A stretch of 64,000 bases of DNA, taken from NCBI RefSeq assembly GCF_030160275.1, contig NZ_BSOA01000012.1, positions 124,001-188,000 of the forward strand, written 5' to 3'. Positions 34,947 to 44,610 of this stretch are shown piece by piece (within the stretch, counting starts at the first letter, position 1; every line of letters starts with the position of its first letter). Origin of the DNA: Dyella flagellata. GTDB lineage: Bacteria > Pseudomonadota > Gammaproteobacteria > Xanthomonadales > Rhodanobacteraceae. The notes under the pieces are model-generated. The model ran no database searches and was not told the DNA's origin. It saw only the letters and a list, made by a program, of their open reading frames with translations. Made by a program: the position numbers and the translations under genes.

Positions 34947-35564
34947 TTAGGCCCGGCTACCGGAAAGAATCAGCTTCAGTCCCAACGCGCAGAAACCGGC
35001 GGCAAAGATGCGCCGCAACCATGCCGTGACCTGCGGGCGCGCAAGCACATGCGCCCGCATGAACGATGCAAACACGCCATAGATCGCGAACACCACCAGC
35101 GTCATCAGCATGAAGATCGTGCCGAGCGCCAACAAGCGCAGCATCGGCGAGGGATCATTCCTGGCAATGAACTGTGGCAGGAAGGCCAGGAAGAAGATCG
35201 GCAATTTGGGATTGAGCAGATTGAGCAGGATGGCCGAGCTGATGATCTTCACGGGTGAGCGTGCCGCGCTGTCCTGGCCAGGATCGAGCGCACTGCGGTC
35301 GCGCCAGGTGCTCCAGGCCATGTACAACAGGTAGGCGGCGCCCAGAAATTTCAACAGCTCGAAGGCGAACGCGCTGGTGCGAAAGAGCGCGGCCAGACCC
35401 AGCACGGCAACGGCCAAATGGGGCAGCGTTCCAAGCGTGCAGCCAACGGCTGCCAACAGGCTGGCGCGTGCTCCGCGCGACAGTCCGGTCGAAACGGTAT
35501 AGAGCACTCCGGTCCCCGGGGATACCACGACCAGCAGGGAGGTAAGCAGGAATTCGGCGCTCAT
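34947..35564 (-). CDS. LysE/RhtB-family amino-acid exporter
   Basis: A 205-residue inner-membrane protein with about six hydrophobic segments. It has the family start LLTSLLVVVSPGTGVLYTVS (the PGP-type motif reads PGTG) and LLNPKLPIFFLAFLPQF (the NPK motif). LysE/RhtB proteins export amino acids or homoserine lactones. The AraC regulator lies 185 nt upstream on the same strand and may control it, a common arrangement for this family. Confidence 0.9.
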   Translation of the reverse strand: MSAEFLLTSLLVVVSPGTGVLYTVSTGLSRGARASLLAAVGCTLGTLPHLAVAVLGLAALFRTSAFAFELLKFLGAAYLLYMAWSTWRDRSALDPGQDSAARSPVKIISSAILLNLLNPKLPIFFLAFLPQFIARNDPSPMLRLLALGTIFMLMTLVVFAIYGVFASFMRAHVLARPQVTAWLRRIFAAGFCALGLKLILSGSRA

Positions 35565-35748
35565 GGGCCGGCATCCGTGGATTTCAGGTGTGCGCGCGAA
35601 AGAAACCGACCCATCGACATGGCTGCCTCTCCTGGTGAAGGCTGGAAAGACGTGACCATCGCAAAGCCGGGCGCATCCGGTCTTGAAGAATATTGCAGGG
35701 CTCCGGAACACGCCGGAGTGGCGCAACTCAACGGATGCGAATAGATGG

Positions 35749-36552
35749 CTAACCTACTGCGGCCTGATACCGCGCGGGCGTGATGCCGAACTGCCGGACG
35801 AAAGCGCGCGTCAAATGGCTCTGGTCGGCAAAGCCACAAAGCAGGGCAGCTTCCGCGGCGCAATGCCCTTGCGCCAGGTACCTGCGCGCCAAGCGAACCC
35901 GCAGCTGGATACGGTAGGCGTGCGGTGTCGTACCCAGGTCGCGCATGAAGCCACGAATCAGTTGAAAGCGACTCACGCTGCAGGCAGCTGCCAGCCCGGA
36001 CAAGGGCGTGGCGGCGTCCGGCTCGGCTTCGATCCATTCGACCGCCCGCGCGATGGCCGGCGATGTCCGCGGCAATGGCGGACCGCTCATACGATGCCGC
36101 TGCATGACGCGCACCAGGCAGGCAAGCAGCAGCTCTTCGGCGTCATCGCAACCTGCCCTGCGCGGATCAAGCGCGCCCAGCCATTTCATCACCTCGGCCG
36201 CCAGGGCGCGGTCGTGCGCGACGGGCCGAAACATCACGTCGCCAGCGCCAAGCTCAACGGCCAGTTCGCGCGTCACCAGACCAGGGTCGAGATAGAGAAT
36301 GTGCCACTCGCGCGCACCGCCGATGGGCGAACCGTCATGCATCTCACCCGGATTCACCATGATCACGTCACCCATGGTCGATTCCACCGTCCCTGCCCCG
36401 CTCCAGGATTTCTGGGCGCCAGCGGTCATCACACCGATGCCATAGTGATCGTGCGCATGCCGGGGAAACGCGTGCTCGCTGAGCAAGGACAAGGCCTCCA
36501 CGCCCGGCAAGCAGGATCGGTGCGGGACGACTCGATGAGTTTTCCTGGTCAT
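35749..36552 (-). CDS. AraC-family transcriptional regulator
   Basis: A 267-residue protein. The N-terminal cupin-like arm (about 20-150, FPRHAHDHYGIGVMTAG and VNPGEMHDG) and two C-terminal HTHs (about 165-265, CSVSRFQLIRGFMRDLGTTP and GFADQSHLTRAFVRQFGITP) define an AraC regulator of the LysE-linked type. The start is the ATG at 36552; a longer reading would run through a GTAG repeat. Confidence 0.9.
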   Translation of the reverse strand: MTRKTHRVVPHRSCLPGVEALSLLSEHAFPRHAHDHYGIGVMTAGAQKSWSGAGTVESTMGDVIMVNPGEMHDGSPIGGAREWHILYLDPGLVTRELAVELGAGDVMFRPVAHDRALAAEVMKWLGALDPRRAGCDDAEELLLACLVRVMQRHRMSGPPLPRTSPAIARAVEWIEAEPDAATPLSGLAAACSVSRFQLIRGFMRDLGTTPHAYRIQLRVRLARRYLAQGHCAAEAALLCGFADQSHLTRAFVRQFGITPARYQAAVG

Positions 36553-36580
36553 TTGGGATGCCCTGCCAGCGCGTCTCACT

Positions 36581-36655
36581 GCATGTAGGCTGGGATGACA
36601 ATCCCAGCATCGGCCTGGCATGTGGAAGCTGGGATTATCATCCCAGCCTACATGC
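36581..36655. repeat. Paired GTAG-headed palindromic repeat, copy 4
   Basis: Inverted GTAGGCTGGGAT units separated by a short spacer, with outer GCATGTAGG and CCTACATGC arms. It lies between the AraC gene and the end of the T3SS operon and thus marks the left edge of the T3SS region. Confidence 0.85.
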
Positions 36656-36691
36656 TGAGGCGCAGCGAGATGCTGTATACCATGCGCGTCC

Positions 36692-37375
36692 CTAGCTGCC
36701 GAACAAGGCCGCTTCCTTCGCGCGGCGATTCACCAGCCCAGGCAGCACATGACCAGCCGCGTAGACATAGTTGCCGAACATGCCTTGGGCAGCGGCGTAG
36801 TCACCGCTATTGAGCGTTGCCAGCAGGCTGGAATAACCATTCGGGCCGACGTTGTAGGTAAGGCTCACCAGCGCGTCGAATTGATGCTGCGTCAGCGGCA
36901 CGCGCACGTTCCGGCGGACTGCATTTTCTGCCGAAGCCAGATCCTGCTTCAGATACGCTTCGGCCTGTGCCTGGCTGATTGTCTGGCCGGGCACCACTGC
37001 GCCGGTATGTCCATAGCCTATCGTCCACGGGGCACCGCCGGTGCCCGGGTCCGGATAGGCGGTTGCGCTGAACCCCTCGAAGCCTTCGATCATCTTCACC
37101 CCATCCTCGCTGATGCCCAGTTGCGCGGCGGGTTCACCCTGGCCAGGCGCGGAGCTGGGCGCGACGGCATTGTCGGGAATGGTCAACAACTGCCCCGGAT
37201 AGATCAGGTCGGAATTGGCGATTTGTGGATTGGCCGCCTCCAGTGCCGCCAGCGAAACACCGAAGCGCTGGGCGATCGCCAACAGGCTGTCGCCGTACTG
37301 GACGGTGTATGGGTGGCCCAATGTCTGGCCGGAGAAAGACGGAAGACTGGACCCTGTGCCGCTGATTTCAGTCAT
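36692..37375 (-). CDS. LysM-GH24 lysozyme at the end of the T3SS operon
   Basis: A 227-residue protein with LysM at about 20-66 (YTVQYGDSLLAIAQRFGVSL) and a phage-type GH24 lysozyme at about 85-225. The catalytic Glu lies in MIEGFEGFSATAYPD, followed by TIGYGHTG. There is no classical signal peptide, so export by the T3SS or another route would be needed to reach peptidoglycan. T3SS loci often carry a lytic enzyme that opens the wall for the apparatus; here a lysozyme fold would replace the usual transglycosylase. The distance to the preceding gene is about 100 nt. Confidence 0.88.
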   Translation of the reverse strand: MTEISGTGSSLPSFSGQTLGHPYTVQYGDSLLAIAQRFGVSLAALEAANPQIANSDLIYPGQLLTIPDNAVAPSSAPGQGEPAAQLGISEDGVKMIEGFEGFSATAYPDPGTGGAPWTIGYGHTGAVVPGQTISQAQAEAYLKQDLASAENAVRRNVRVPLTQHQFDALVSLTYNVGPNGYSSLLATLNSGDYAAAQGMFGNYVYAAGHVLPGLVNRRAKEAALFGS

Positions 37376-37476
37376 GGCTGCCTCATCCCTGTCGATGGTT
37401 GGGTGCGACGCTGATTGCAACATGCTGCCCCTGGGTCTCCCATGGGGAGTTGCCCCAGGTAAAGATACTCTGATCT

Positions 37477-38994
37477 TTAATCGCCGCCACCCACCTTCCA
37501 CAGATACCGCGGCAACTGGCGCCGGCGGAACTCGGCAAAGTCCACGCGCTTGGGGTAAGACACCGCAGCGGCCGGACGCAAATCGCGTCGACTGCCTTGC
37601 CAATAACGGCAGCGGCGGCTGCGTGGCCGGCGACGGCGGCGCATCGCGGCGATGGCGGCACGGCGGCGACGACCCTGCTCGCGCTGTTCTTCGGTCTGTT
37701 CCATCTCCTCGCCACCTGGCCGGCCGACGCACAACTCCTGCAATCCTTCGCCGGTGCGGCGCGAAGCGGCACGCTGCTCATGGCCGATCGGGTCGATACG
37801 CTGCAAGCGATCGCGCACCAGCGAAAATTGCATGCTGCGCCCCGCGCCGAGATCGACCACCTTGGTGGCACGTTGACTGGCCGCAAGTGCAGCGAGCGCC
37901 TGTGGATCGACAAAGGGCGATGACGTAGCCGTCCCGGTACCCGAACCACCCGCTTGCGCCAGCAGCACGGCCATGAGCTGCAAGCTCATCGGATGGCCGT
38001 CGATAGGCAGACCTGCCGCATTCATCGCGCTGGCGGGCAGAACGATGGCGGTGCCGCTGCTCCCTTGAAGCATTCTTGCGACCGGTGCGGCAAACCGGCT
38101 GTCGTCCATCGGTGGAGGCGGCGCCATCCCCGAACCTGGGTTGCGCAACCGATCCTGCCCGACCGGCATCACCCCATTGGCGCTCCGCGTAAAGCTGAAA
38201 GCGCCCTCGCTTTCGCTCTCATGCTGGCTCGAGGTAACGGCGATGACTTTGCTTGGCTCCACACTCCATGTCGGAGGCACTGTGGTCGTGGCAGAGGTGG
38301 TCGTAGGTACTGAAGTGGATGCCGACGCCTGGTTCGATGTCGTGCTCGGCAGCGGTTCGGATACTGGCATGACCGCGGCCGGCGTATCGAATGACCTGCT
38401 GGCATCTACCGACATGTTCGATACGGGAGCGGCCAACACGACGGTGATGGACGTGTCGACAGTATTGCCGCTACCTGGCGCGGGCATGACCGGATTGACG
38501 CTCATTACCCAGCGACCTTGGTTTTCCTCCAACGGCAGCGCGAACGGTGCATTCCGCTGCGACAAGTCGAGCACGTCCAGGGCAACCGCGATCGAGCGAG
38601 GTATCGGCACGACCACAGTCACGCCATCGTTCGGCATGTAGTCGAACTCCGCTCCGGGTGGAATGCTCGATGCAGACGCCGCATCCGTTGGCGATGCTGG
38701 CGGTTGCGCTACATAAGCCTGATTGCCGGCCAGGTTCACGCTCTGCAAGATCTGGTCGATGTGGCCCTCGGGCAGGGCCACGACCTGGCTGAGGTTGAGC
38801 GAACTATTGGCCTCAAGACCGGGATTCACGGCAAGTATCGAATCGACCGGAAGATGCAAGGCATTGGCCAGGTCATTCACCGTGCCGCCCAGGGACAGCG
38901 GAAACAGGATGGTCAGGCCACCATCGCTCGATCCCAGACCCGGCAGATCCAGTGGGTTGCCGCCTATGATGGCCTGCAGCAGGGAGTCGGACAT
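37477..38994 (-). CDS. LysM-like Ser/Thr-rich protein with Arg-rich tail, T3SS operon
   Basis: A 505-residue protein of unknown family. Residues about 30-80 (GGTVNDLANALHLPVDSILAVN-like) look like a LysM module. A long Ser/Thr/Pro/Val-rich low-complexity region follows (about 170-260), then a helical region with MSLQLMAVLLAQAGG. The last 100 residues are strongly basic (runs of Arg). There is no signal peptide and the N-terminus is Ser/Leu/Gly-rich, as in some T3SS substrates. It sits between sctP and the lysozyme gene, so it may be a secreted wall-binding or translocator-type protein; this is unproven. Confidence 0.6.
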   Translation of the reverse strand: MSDSLLQAIIGGNPLDLPGLGSSDGGLTILFPLSLGGTVNDLANALHLPVDSILAVNPGLEANSSLNLSQVVALPEGHIDQILQSVNLAGNQAYVAQPPASPTDAASASSIPPGAEFDYMPNDGVTVVVPIPRSIAVALDVLDLSQRNAPFALPLEENQGRWVMSVNPVMPAPGSGNTVDTSITVVLAAPVSNMSVDASRSFDTPAAVMPVSEPLPSTTSNQASASTSVPTTTSATTTVPPTWSVEPSKVIAVTSSQHESESEGAFSFTRSANGVMPVGQDRLRNPGSGMAPPPPMDDSRFAAPVARMLQGSSGTAIVLPASAMNAAGLPIDGHPMSLQLMAVLLAQAGGSGTGTATSSPFVDPQALAALAASQRATKVVDLGAGRSMQFSLVRDRLQRIDPIGHEQRAASRRTGEGLQELCVGRPGGEEMEQTEEQREQGRRRRAAIAAMRRRRRPRSRRCRYWQGSRRDLRPAAAVSYPKRVDFAEFRRRQLPRYLWKVGGGD

Positions 38995-39004
38995 GGCTGC
39001 GAAC

Positions 39005-39775
39005 TCAGGTAAGCAGGCTTGGACAGACTTCCAACTCGCCCAGCTTGCTCTGTGCGAAGCGTTCGATCAATTGCGGCGCCCCTTCGAGCAGGCTGCGATA
39101 AGCCGTGCTGGAGCGGGTATCGGCACGCAGCTTCCAGCCACTGCTGGTGCGGCTCAGCCACAGCTCGGTGCCGGGCAGCAGGCCATCCTTCAAGGTGATC
39201 ATGATCTCGCGCGATTGCGCCGTGCTGCGGCTGCTTGCGTCAGGCACCAGCAGCTGCTTCACATGACGCTCGATCAATTCGGCCAAGGCCGGAGCCATGG
39301 CCGCATGCCTCGCTGGCGCCTGCTCCGCGTTCGCGTTGACCGCTTGCTGCGCCAGATGCAGAGTTTGCATGCCGATATTCGCCGCGGCTTGATCACCTCC
39401 GCGATGCTCATCCTGCTGATCGCTGTTGCCTTCGTCGTGCTGATCACGCCCAGCGAGCACGGGTGACTGCGCCCTGCCCTCATCCAGCTGCCGCTGCAGC
39501 AGATTGCGCAAGGCTTGTTCCTGGTCGGGCGGCAGCTCGTTGGCATCGGCACTTTCATCGGCGCCCATATCGACATCTACAGCGTCGTTCTCGTCCGCTC
39601 CGTTTTGCCCGGAGCTGTCCGCCGAGGGCGGCTTGCCATGCATCAGTGTGCGGAAGCGCTGCACGTTTTCGTGCTCGCCATGGAGCGTGGCCTTGCTGTG
39701 GGTTTCGCGCGCGCCACGCCGACTGGCCTGGCCCGTCGAAGTGGATGAAGGTGGCGTTGAAGATGGCATATGCAT
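39005..39775 (-). CDS. sctP: T3SS needle-length/substrate-switch protein SctP
   Basis: A 256-residue hydrophilic protein. The N-terminal two thirds are disordered and rich in Gln, Asp, Glu and Ala, as expected of a molecular ruler. The C-terminal 80 residues (MITLKDGLLPGTELWLSRT; WKLRADT) match the T3S4/HrpP-type switch domain. Its position after sctO agrees. Overall similarity in this family is low, so the call rests on context and the C-terminal pattern. Confidence 0.72.
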   Translation of the reverse strand: MHMPSSTPPSSTSTGQASRRGARETHSKATLHGEHENVQRFRTLMHGKPPSADSSGQNGADENDAVDVDMGADESADANELPPDQEQALRNLLQRQLDEGRAQSPVLAGRDQHDEGNSDQQDEHRGGDQAAANIGMQTLHLAQQAVNANAEQAPARHAAMAPALAELIERHVKQLLVPDASSRSTAQSREIMITLKDGLLPGTELWLSRTSSGWKLRADTRSSTAYRSLLEGAPQLIERFAQSKLGELEVCPSLLT

Positions 39776-39782
39776 ATCGACC

Positions 39783-40277
39783 TCAGCGTGACGTGGTCCG
39801 GCGCAGCAACAGCTCTTCCAAGCTGTGCTCCTCGCGCAGCGCCTGCTGGCTGCGCGACTCCCGCAGCCATTCCTGCTTCATTTCGCCCAAAGCATCGAGC
39901 TTGCCGTGCGCCCGCCGCCAGGCGATGGCGGCCAGGTCCAAGGCGGCAGCAGCCTCTGTACACACTTGCGAACGCTGCTCCAGCTCGCCACGCCTTTGCG
40001 CGATGATCTGATCCAGCCACGCAAGATGATGTTCATGCCGGCTCATCGCCTCTCCCGTAGCCGGCCCGTGATCGAACAGCTCGTGCCACGAAGCCTCGGC
40101 AAAATCCAGCCGCTGCCGCACCGATAATTCCCATTGCTCGGTAGCCTCGACGCGCTGGCGCTCGGCGGCGCTCCAGTGTTCGCGGCAGGCCTTCATTTCC
40201 GTCTCCAGCTTGCGCAAGCGCATCCCTCTCACCTTGCACAGGGGTTCGAGCGGGAACTTGTCGGCGCCGTGGCTCAT
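39783..40277 (-). CDS. sctO: T3SS central stalk protein SctO (YscO/HrpB7-like)
   Basis: A 164-residue, almost entirely helical protein with heptad-like charged segments ([31 protein letters not shown]), as in the YscO/FliJ stalk that enters the ATPase ring. Its ATG overlaps the sctN stop (ATGA). Sequence conservation in this family is poor; position between sctN and sctP decides the call. Confidence 0.8.
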   Translation of the reverse strand: MSHGADKFPLEPLCKVRGMRLRKLETEMKACREHWSAAERQRVEATEQWELSVRQRLDFAEASWHELFDHGPATGEAMSRHEHHLAWLDQIIAQRRGELEQRSQVCTEAAAALDLAAIAWRRAHGKLDALGEMKQEWLRESRSQQALREEHSLEELLLRRTTSR

Positions 40278-41614
40278 GCGCAAACTCCGATCAGCTTGTT
40301 GCGTGTGCCGGTGAACTCCGCATGCTCGTGCGTATCCTGGCGCAGCAATTGATGGATGGCGTCGATCCGCGCGATGGCCGTATCCGCATCGGCATCGCCG
40401 CCGGGCTTGTATTCACCCAGTTGCAGCAACATCTCGATCTCGCGGTACTTGGCCAGGTAGCGCCGCAGCGCGCCGGCTGCACGTTGCTGGGTTTGCGGCG
40501 TTACGCGCGGCATCAGGCGGCTGGCACTGGCGAGCACGTCGATAGCCGGATAGTGATTGGCCTGCGCCAGGCGGCGTGACAGATAGATGTGTCCATCCAG
40601 GATCGAGCGGACTTCCTCGGCAATCGGATCGCTGCCGTCCTCGTCCTCCATCAGCACGGTATAGAAAGCGGTAATCGAACCCTTGTCGTTGGTGCCTGCG
40701 CGCTCGAACAGGCGCGGCAAGGCGGAAAACACCGATGGCGTAAAACCGCGCCGCGCCGGCGGCTCGCCCATCGCCAGGCCGACGTCGCGCAGCGCACGCG
40801 CAAAACGCGTCACTGAATCCATCATCAGCAGCACATTCTTGCCGCAGTCGCGAAAGTATTCGGCGATAGCGGTACCCAGCCAGGCTACGCGGCTGCGCTC
40901 CAAGGCCGGACGATCCGAGGTGGCGACCACCAGCACGCTGCGTTTCAAGCCTTCTTCGCCCAGGCTGTCATGCAGGAATTCGCCAACCTCGCGACCGCGT
41001 TCGCCCACCAGCACGATCACATTCACATCCGATTGCGCGTTACGCGCCAGCATGCCAAGCAAGGTGCTCTTGCCACCGCCGGCCACCGCGAAGATGCCGG
41101 TGCGTTGGCCACGGCCGATGGTCAACGTCGCGTCGATCGCGCGCACGCCGGTCGGCAGCGGCTCGTCGATCGCTTGCCGGGTGAAGGGATTGGGTGAATC
41201 GGCATACAGCGGCACCCTCTCAACATCCAACAACGGGCCTAAGCCATCCAGGGGCTCGCCATGTGCATCGATCACACGACCCAGCAGGCTCTGGCCCGCC
41301 GGCGCGGTGGCCTGTTTGCCGGTGGCGGTCACGGTGGTGGCGGTGGAAATGCCCTCCAGCGGACCGAGCGGCGTCAGCAAAGTCTGCTGCTGCGATACAC
41401 CTACCACTTCGGCGGGCAGGCTGAAGCCGGTATCGCTCTGCTCCAGCAGGCAAAGTTCGCCGATCGCCGCACGCACGCCGGTAGCGCGCACCAAAGTGCC
41501 ATAGGCTTCCGCAACGCGCCCCACATGTTGCAAGGTGTCGCGCCGGCTGAGGGCGCGCAGCAACGGATCGTCGCTGTCTTGCGACGGCAGCCGTTCGTCA
41601 GTCCGCGCGTTCAC
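40274..41614 (-). CDS. sctN: T3SS ATPase SctN
   Basis: A 446-residue F1-type ATPase from GTG at 41614; upstream reading would enter sctL. It has P-loop GGGKSTLLG, Walker [15 protein letters not shown], and the T3SS/FliI signature [18 protein letters not shown] followed by [15 protein letters not shown]. It unfolds substrates and removes chaperones at the export gate. The start overlaps sctL by 17 nt. Confidence 0.96.
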   Translation of the reverse strand: MNARTDERLPSQDSDDPLLRALSRRDTLQHVGRVAEAYGTLVRATGVRAAIGELCLLEQSDTGFSLPAEVVGVSQQQTLLTPLGPLEGISTATTVTATGKQATAPAGQSLLGRVIDAHGEPLDGLGPLLDVERVPLYADSPNPFTRQAIDEPLPTGVRAIDATLTIGRGQRTGIFAVAGGGKSTLLGMLARNAQSDVNVIVLVGERGREVGEFLHDSLGEEGLKRSVLVVATSDRPALERSRVAWLGTAIAEYFRDCGKNVLLMMDSVTRFARALRDVGLAMGEPPARRGFTPSVFSALPRLFERAGTNDKGSITAFYTVLMEDEDGSDPIAEEVRSILDGHIYLSRRLAQANHYPAIDVLASASRLMPRVTPQTQQRAAGALRRYLAKYREIEMLLQLGEYKPGGDADADTAIARIDAIHQLLRQDTHEHAEFTGTRNKLIGVCA

Positions 41615-42233
41615 GCCGCCCTCCGCCCGTCTTCTCCGCGGCGGCAAGGATCACCCTTGCCTGTTCGAGCTGTTCGTTGAAGCCCGCGCGCACGATCCCG
41701 CCTGCCGATTCGATGATGCAATCGAAGCGATCCAGGTTCGGATCGCCGATGATTTCGATGTCCGGTGCGGCGGCCGCACCCAACGCGGCCACTTCGCTGC
41801 GCGCCTGCGCGACGATGTCCGGATGAATGCGCACCAGCAGATGCGGTTCGAACACCAGCTTTTGCATGGCTTCGGCCACCAGCGCAGCGACCAGCCGCTC
41901 GGCACCGATCGCCGGCGCGATATGCTTCACTACGCCGATCGCGACATCCGCAGCACGCTTGCGCAGTTCCGCGGTGGCGGCGGAGCGCGCATCGACCAGC
42001 GCCTGCAGGGCTTGAGCGCATTCGCGCAAGCCGGCTTCACGTCCCTCGATCAGACCTTCACGCCTGGCCTGGGCAAAGATCTGCTCGCGCTCGGCCTGAG
42101 CCTGGCGCAACAACTCATTGGCCTGCTCGACGATACGTTGCGCTTCACCAAGCGGCGTCCACGCCGCCGCAGGAATCACGCCGGCCGTGACATACAGCTG
42201 AAAGCGTTCGTGATCGGTAAGCAATGCGTTCAT
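41598..42233 (-). CDS. sctL: T3SS stator protein SctL (HrpB5/FliH-like)
   Basis: A 211-residue protein. The N-terminal helix (about 25-75; [20 protein letters not shown]) with heptads and Ala/Gly spacing, and a C-terminal part with [20 protein letters not shown] and [20 protein letters not shown], are typical of FliH/HrpB5. It regulates SctN and links it to SctQ. The ATG at 42233 overlaps the sctK stop. Confidence 0.9.
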   Translation of the reverse strand: MNALLTDHERFQLYVTAGVIPAAAWTPLGEAQRIVEQANELLRQAQAEREQIFAQARREGLIEGREAGLRECAQALQALVDARSAATAELRKRAADVAIGVVKHIAPAIGAERLVAALVAEAMQKLVFEPHLLVRIHPDIVAQARSEVAALGAAAAPDIEIIGDPNLDRFDCIIESAGGIVRAGFNEQLEQARVILAAAEKTGGGRRERAD

Positions 42234-42919
42234 TCGGTTCGTCCTTCCGCGGCCACCAGTGCGACCGAAGCCTCCTCGTCCAAAGCCTGTTGCTCGACCA
42301 GCAGTGCGGGAATCGCCGCGTTTGGCAGCCAGCAATCCCCGCGGCATGGACGTAGCGGCGCTTGTGCATAGGCCAACGCCAGTCGCGCCGCGAGACGCTC
42401 ATCCCGTCGTTCGGCATGGCCCAGGAATTCGATCATGCCGCGCCCATGGACCGCATCGCTCAATGCTTGCCCGTCGCGGCCACAGCGTTGCAAAACGGCA
42501 CTGCCCATCTGCCGCACTGCCTCCGGCGCCGAACCCGGCCACGGCTGGGCACTCTGCGCCCGCCGCCAGGTTGCCAAACCCAGTGCATCGCGCACGAACA
42601 GCACGGCATTGCGCTCGACCAGCATGCGCAACGCCGGCCCGAGGGAGATCGCGCCCAATTCCCGGGTAAAGGCATACAAACGCGCTTGCGGCCATTGCAG
42701 CCAAGGCTCGTCGTCCTGCCAGGCCTGCCATCGTTCGTGATCGGGGGCGAACACATCGGGCGCCTGGCGCAAGACAGTCCGCGCCAGATGCCGTCGGCCG
42801 ACCGGCGACTGCAGCGCCCGCTGCAACAGTGGCTCAGGAACATTCGCGCAGTGCGCCGGATGCACGGCGTCGAGCAGCGCCCGCGCGTGCCGCTGGCGCT
42901 CGCTGCATTCAACGTTCAT
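42230..42919 (-). CDS. sctK: T3SS sorting-platform protein SctK (HrpB4-like)
   Basis: A 229-residue Arg/Trp/Ala-rich soluble protein whose ATG overlaps the end of sctJ by 11 nt. Sequence similarity is weak; features such as LGAISLGPALRMLVERNAVLF and GRGMIEFLGHAERRDERLAARL resemble HrpB4/YscK. Its place between sctJ and sctL is strong evidence. SctK joins the cytosolic pod to SctD. Confidence 0.78.
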   Translation of the reverse strand: MNVECSERQRHARALLDAVHPAHCANVPEPLLQRALQSPVGRRHLARTVLRQAPDVFAPDHERWQAWQDDEPWLQWPQARLYAFTRELGAISLGPALRMLVERNAVLFVRDALGLATWRRAQSAQPWPGSAPEAVRQMGSAVLQRCGRDGQALSDAVHGRGMIEFLGHAERRDERLAARLALAYAQAPLRPCRGDCWLPNAAIPALLVEQQALDEEASVALVAAEGRTE

Positions 42920-43694
42920 GCGACACGCCCGAGCGCGCCAGCGAGCGTGGCCGCCCGCCCAGCAATGCGCCGCGATTGCGCCACAGCACCACACCTGCTA
43001 GCAACAGCACCAATACCGCCAGCCCGATCATCGCCAAGGACGTCAGCTCGCTACGCAGCAGGCCCGTGTTACTGGCAGCTTGCGGCAATTCGGTCGGCGT
43101 GCGCTGGAAGAATTGCACGGTGACACGGCTGGCATCGGTGAGTCCTTCGGTACCGTTCATGACGGCCGCCTTGATATCCGGCGCGCGGCCTTCGATACCG
43201 GCATTCGGACGCGTGATGATGACTACCGAGGCGGAGCCGCCGGGCGGTTTGTCATCGATCGGGCTCTTGTCCGGGATCGACAAATACACATAGGCATCGA
43301 CCACGCCATCGAACTGCCGCAGCGTATGGCCAAGCTGTTGCTCGCGCGCGTAGATGAAGCGCTGCTTGTCTTCCAGCGGCGAGGAAACGAAGCCGTCCTT
43401 TTTGAACACCTGGCCGATGTTGTCGATGCTTTGGTGCGGCAGCCCCTGGTCCCGCAGCACCGCCACCGCGGCCGGCATATCGTGGCGATCCAACACCACC
43501 TGCCAGCCATCGCCACGCTCGGCCGGACGCTTGTCCGCATCGATGCCATTGTTCAGCAGCGCGGCAATCACTTCGTTGGCCTGCTGTTCATCGAGCTTGT
43601 TGTACAAGACCTCGCGCGAACAGCCGACCAGCAGCCCCAATGCAAGCACCAGGGCTGCCAACCGGCAGGCTTTGTAGAACATCCGCTTGGGCAT
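42909..43694 (-). CDS. sctJ: T3SS inner-ring lipoprotein SctJ
   Basis: A 261-residue YscJ/HrcJ protein with lipobox LLVGC (Cys about 25), ring-building domains (LYNKLDEQQANEVIAALLNN; REQQLGHTLRQFDGVVDAYV; SASVVIITRP) and a C-terminal membrane helix (about 214-235). It forms the inner membrane ring with SctD. A GTG one codon upstream is an alternative start. Confidence 0.95.
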   Translation of the reverse strand: MPKRMFYKACRLAALVLALGLLVGCSREVLYNKLDEQQANEVIAALLNNGIDADKRPAERGDGWQVVLDRHDMPAAVAVLRDQGLPHQSIDNIGQVFKKDGFVSSPLEDKQRFIYAREQQLGHTLRQFDGVVDAYVYLSIPDKSPIDDKPPGGSASVVIITRPNAGIEGRAPDIKAAVMNGTEGLTDASRVTVQFFQRTPTELPQAASNTGLLRSELTSLAMIGLAVLVLLLAGVVLWRNRGALLGGRPRSLARSGVSHER

Positions 43695-43706
43695 CACGCC
43701 AGCACC

Positions 43707-44117
43707 TCAGGACTGTTGGCGGAACAGCTGCTGCACGCCGTCGGAACTCCGATTGGCGACGTTCGAAGTCATCTCCGCCTGGAACACCATTTCCTGGCAG
43801 CGCATCGTCATGTCGATGATCTGGCTAGGTGCCAGGTCGCGGCCGCTGCTGCGCATGCCGTTGGCCAGCTGGCCCAGCTGGCTGGCCTGGCTGTTGAGCG
43901 AATCGAACTGGCCCAGCACGGCCTTGACGCTGGCTGAAAGCTCCTGCGGCACCGGCGCCACGGGTTGCGCCTGATTGACATTCGCTGGCGCGGCGTCGGC
44001 GAAGGACTGGCGGAACTTCGCGATATCGTCGATATGCGCCGGCGCGGTGGCCGCGCCGGCGCCGGGCGTCGCGGCAAAATCGGCGACGTTGACCATTTGA
44101 GTCGGTAGCACATTCAT
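43707..44117 (-). CDS. sctI: T3SS inner rod protein SctI (HrpB2-like)
   Basis: A 136-residue protein with an AGGAGG site 7 nt before the ATG. The C-terminal helix pair (LAPSQIIDMTMRCQEMVFQ; VANRSSDGVQQLFRQQ) is the HrpB2/YscI type that polymerises as the inner rod and is exported by the T3SS. The N-terminus is flexible and Ala/Pro-rich. It is immediately followed by sctJ, as in Hrp2 clusters. Confidence 0.85.
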   Translation of the reverse strand: MNVLPTQMVNVADFAATPGAGAATAPAHIDDIAKFRQSFADAAPANVNQAQPVAPVPQELSASVKAVLGQFDSLNSQASQLGQLANGMRSSGRDLAPSQIIDMTMRCQEMVFQAEMTSNVANRSSDGVQQLFRQQS

Positions 44118-44142
44118 GTGAAGACCTCCTGGCAAAATACGC

Positions 44143-44520
44143 TCAACCCTGCTTTTGACCCAGGGTGCTCAAGGCCTGGCCGACGGCATTGGTCGAGGTG
44201 GATGCACTGGTCGACAGGAACTGCATCTTCAGGCTCTCCGCCGTGAGCTGGGTGAGCGTCGAGGGATTGTCCGATCCGCCGTTCGGGCTGCCGGCCTGGC
44301 CGTTCACGCCGGCGTCGGACCCGGCACTGACCTGGTCGGACAAGGCGGTGACCTTGTTGGCCTGCTGGTCCAGCGCGTTGCCCCAAGCCTTGGCCAAGGC
44401 TTCGAACCAGCTGTTGGACTGATCGCTGCTGACGCCCTGGCCGGCCGAGGCCGCGCCGTTGGCAATCGTGGTATTGAGGAACTGGCTGTTGCTGTTTGAA
44501 CTGATCGCGTTGCTGCTCAT
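44143..44520 (-). CDS. Small T3SS protein in the SctF (needle) position
   Basis: A 125-residue protein with AGGAG 6 nt before the ATG. It is Ser/Asn/Gln/Gly-rich with no Cys, which fits an exported subunit. The C-terminal helix (SLKMQFLSTSASTSTNAVGQ, then ALSTLGQKQG) has the amphipathic pattern of needle and rod proteins. Its place between sctD and sctI is where sctF often lies. It is longer than typical needle subunits (60-85 residues). It could instead be a filament or early secreted protein. Confidence 0.55.
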   Translation of the reverse strand: MSSNAISSNSNSQFLNTTIANGAASAGQGVSSDQSNSWFEALAKAWGNALDQQANKVTALSDQVSAGSDAGVNGQAGSPNGGSDNPSTLTQLTAESLKMQFLSTSASTSTNAVGQALSTLGQKQG

Positions 44521-44610
44521 TGTCGTCTCCTGCCTGGTGGGGGGCTCACTGATGGGCGGGCTCCGGGGAATCGAAGCGGCAGCATCTGGCCACTTCGTAT
44601 GGCTTGCCAC

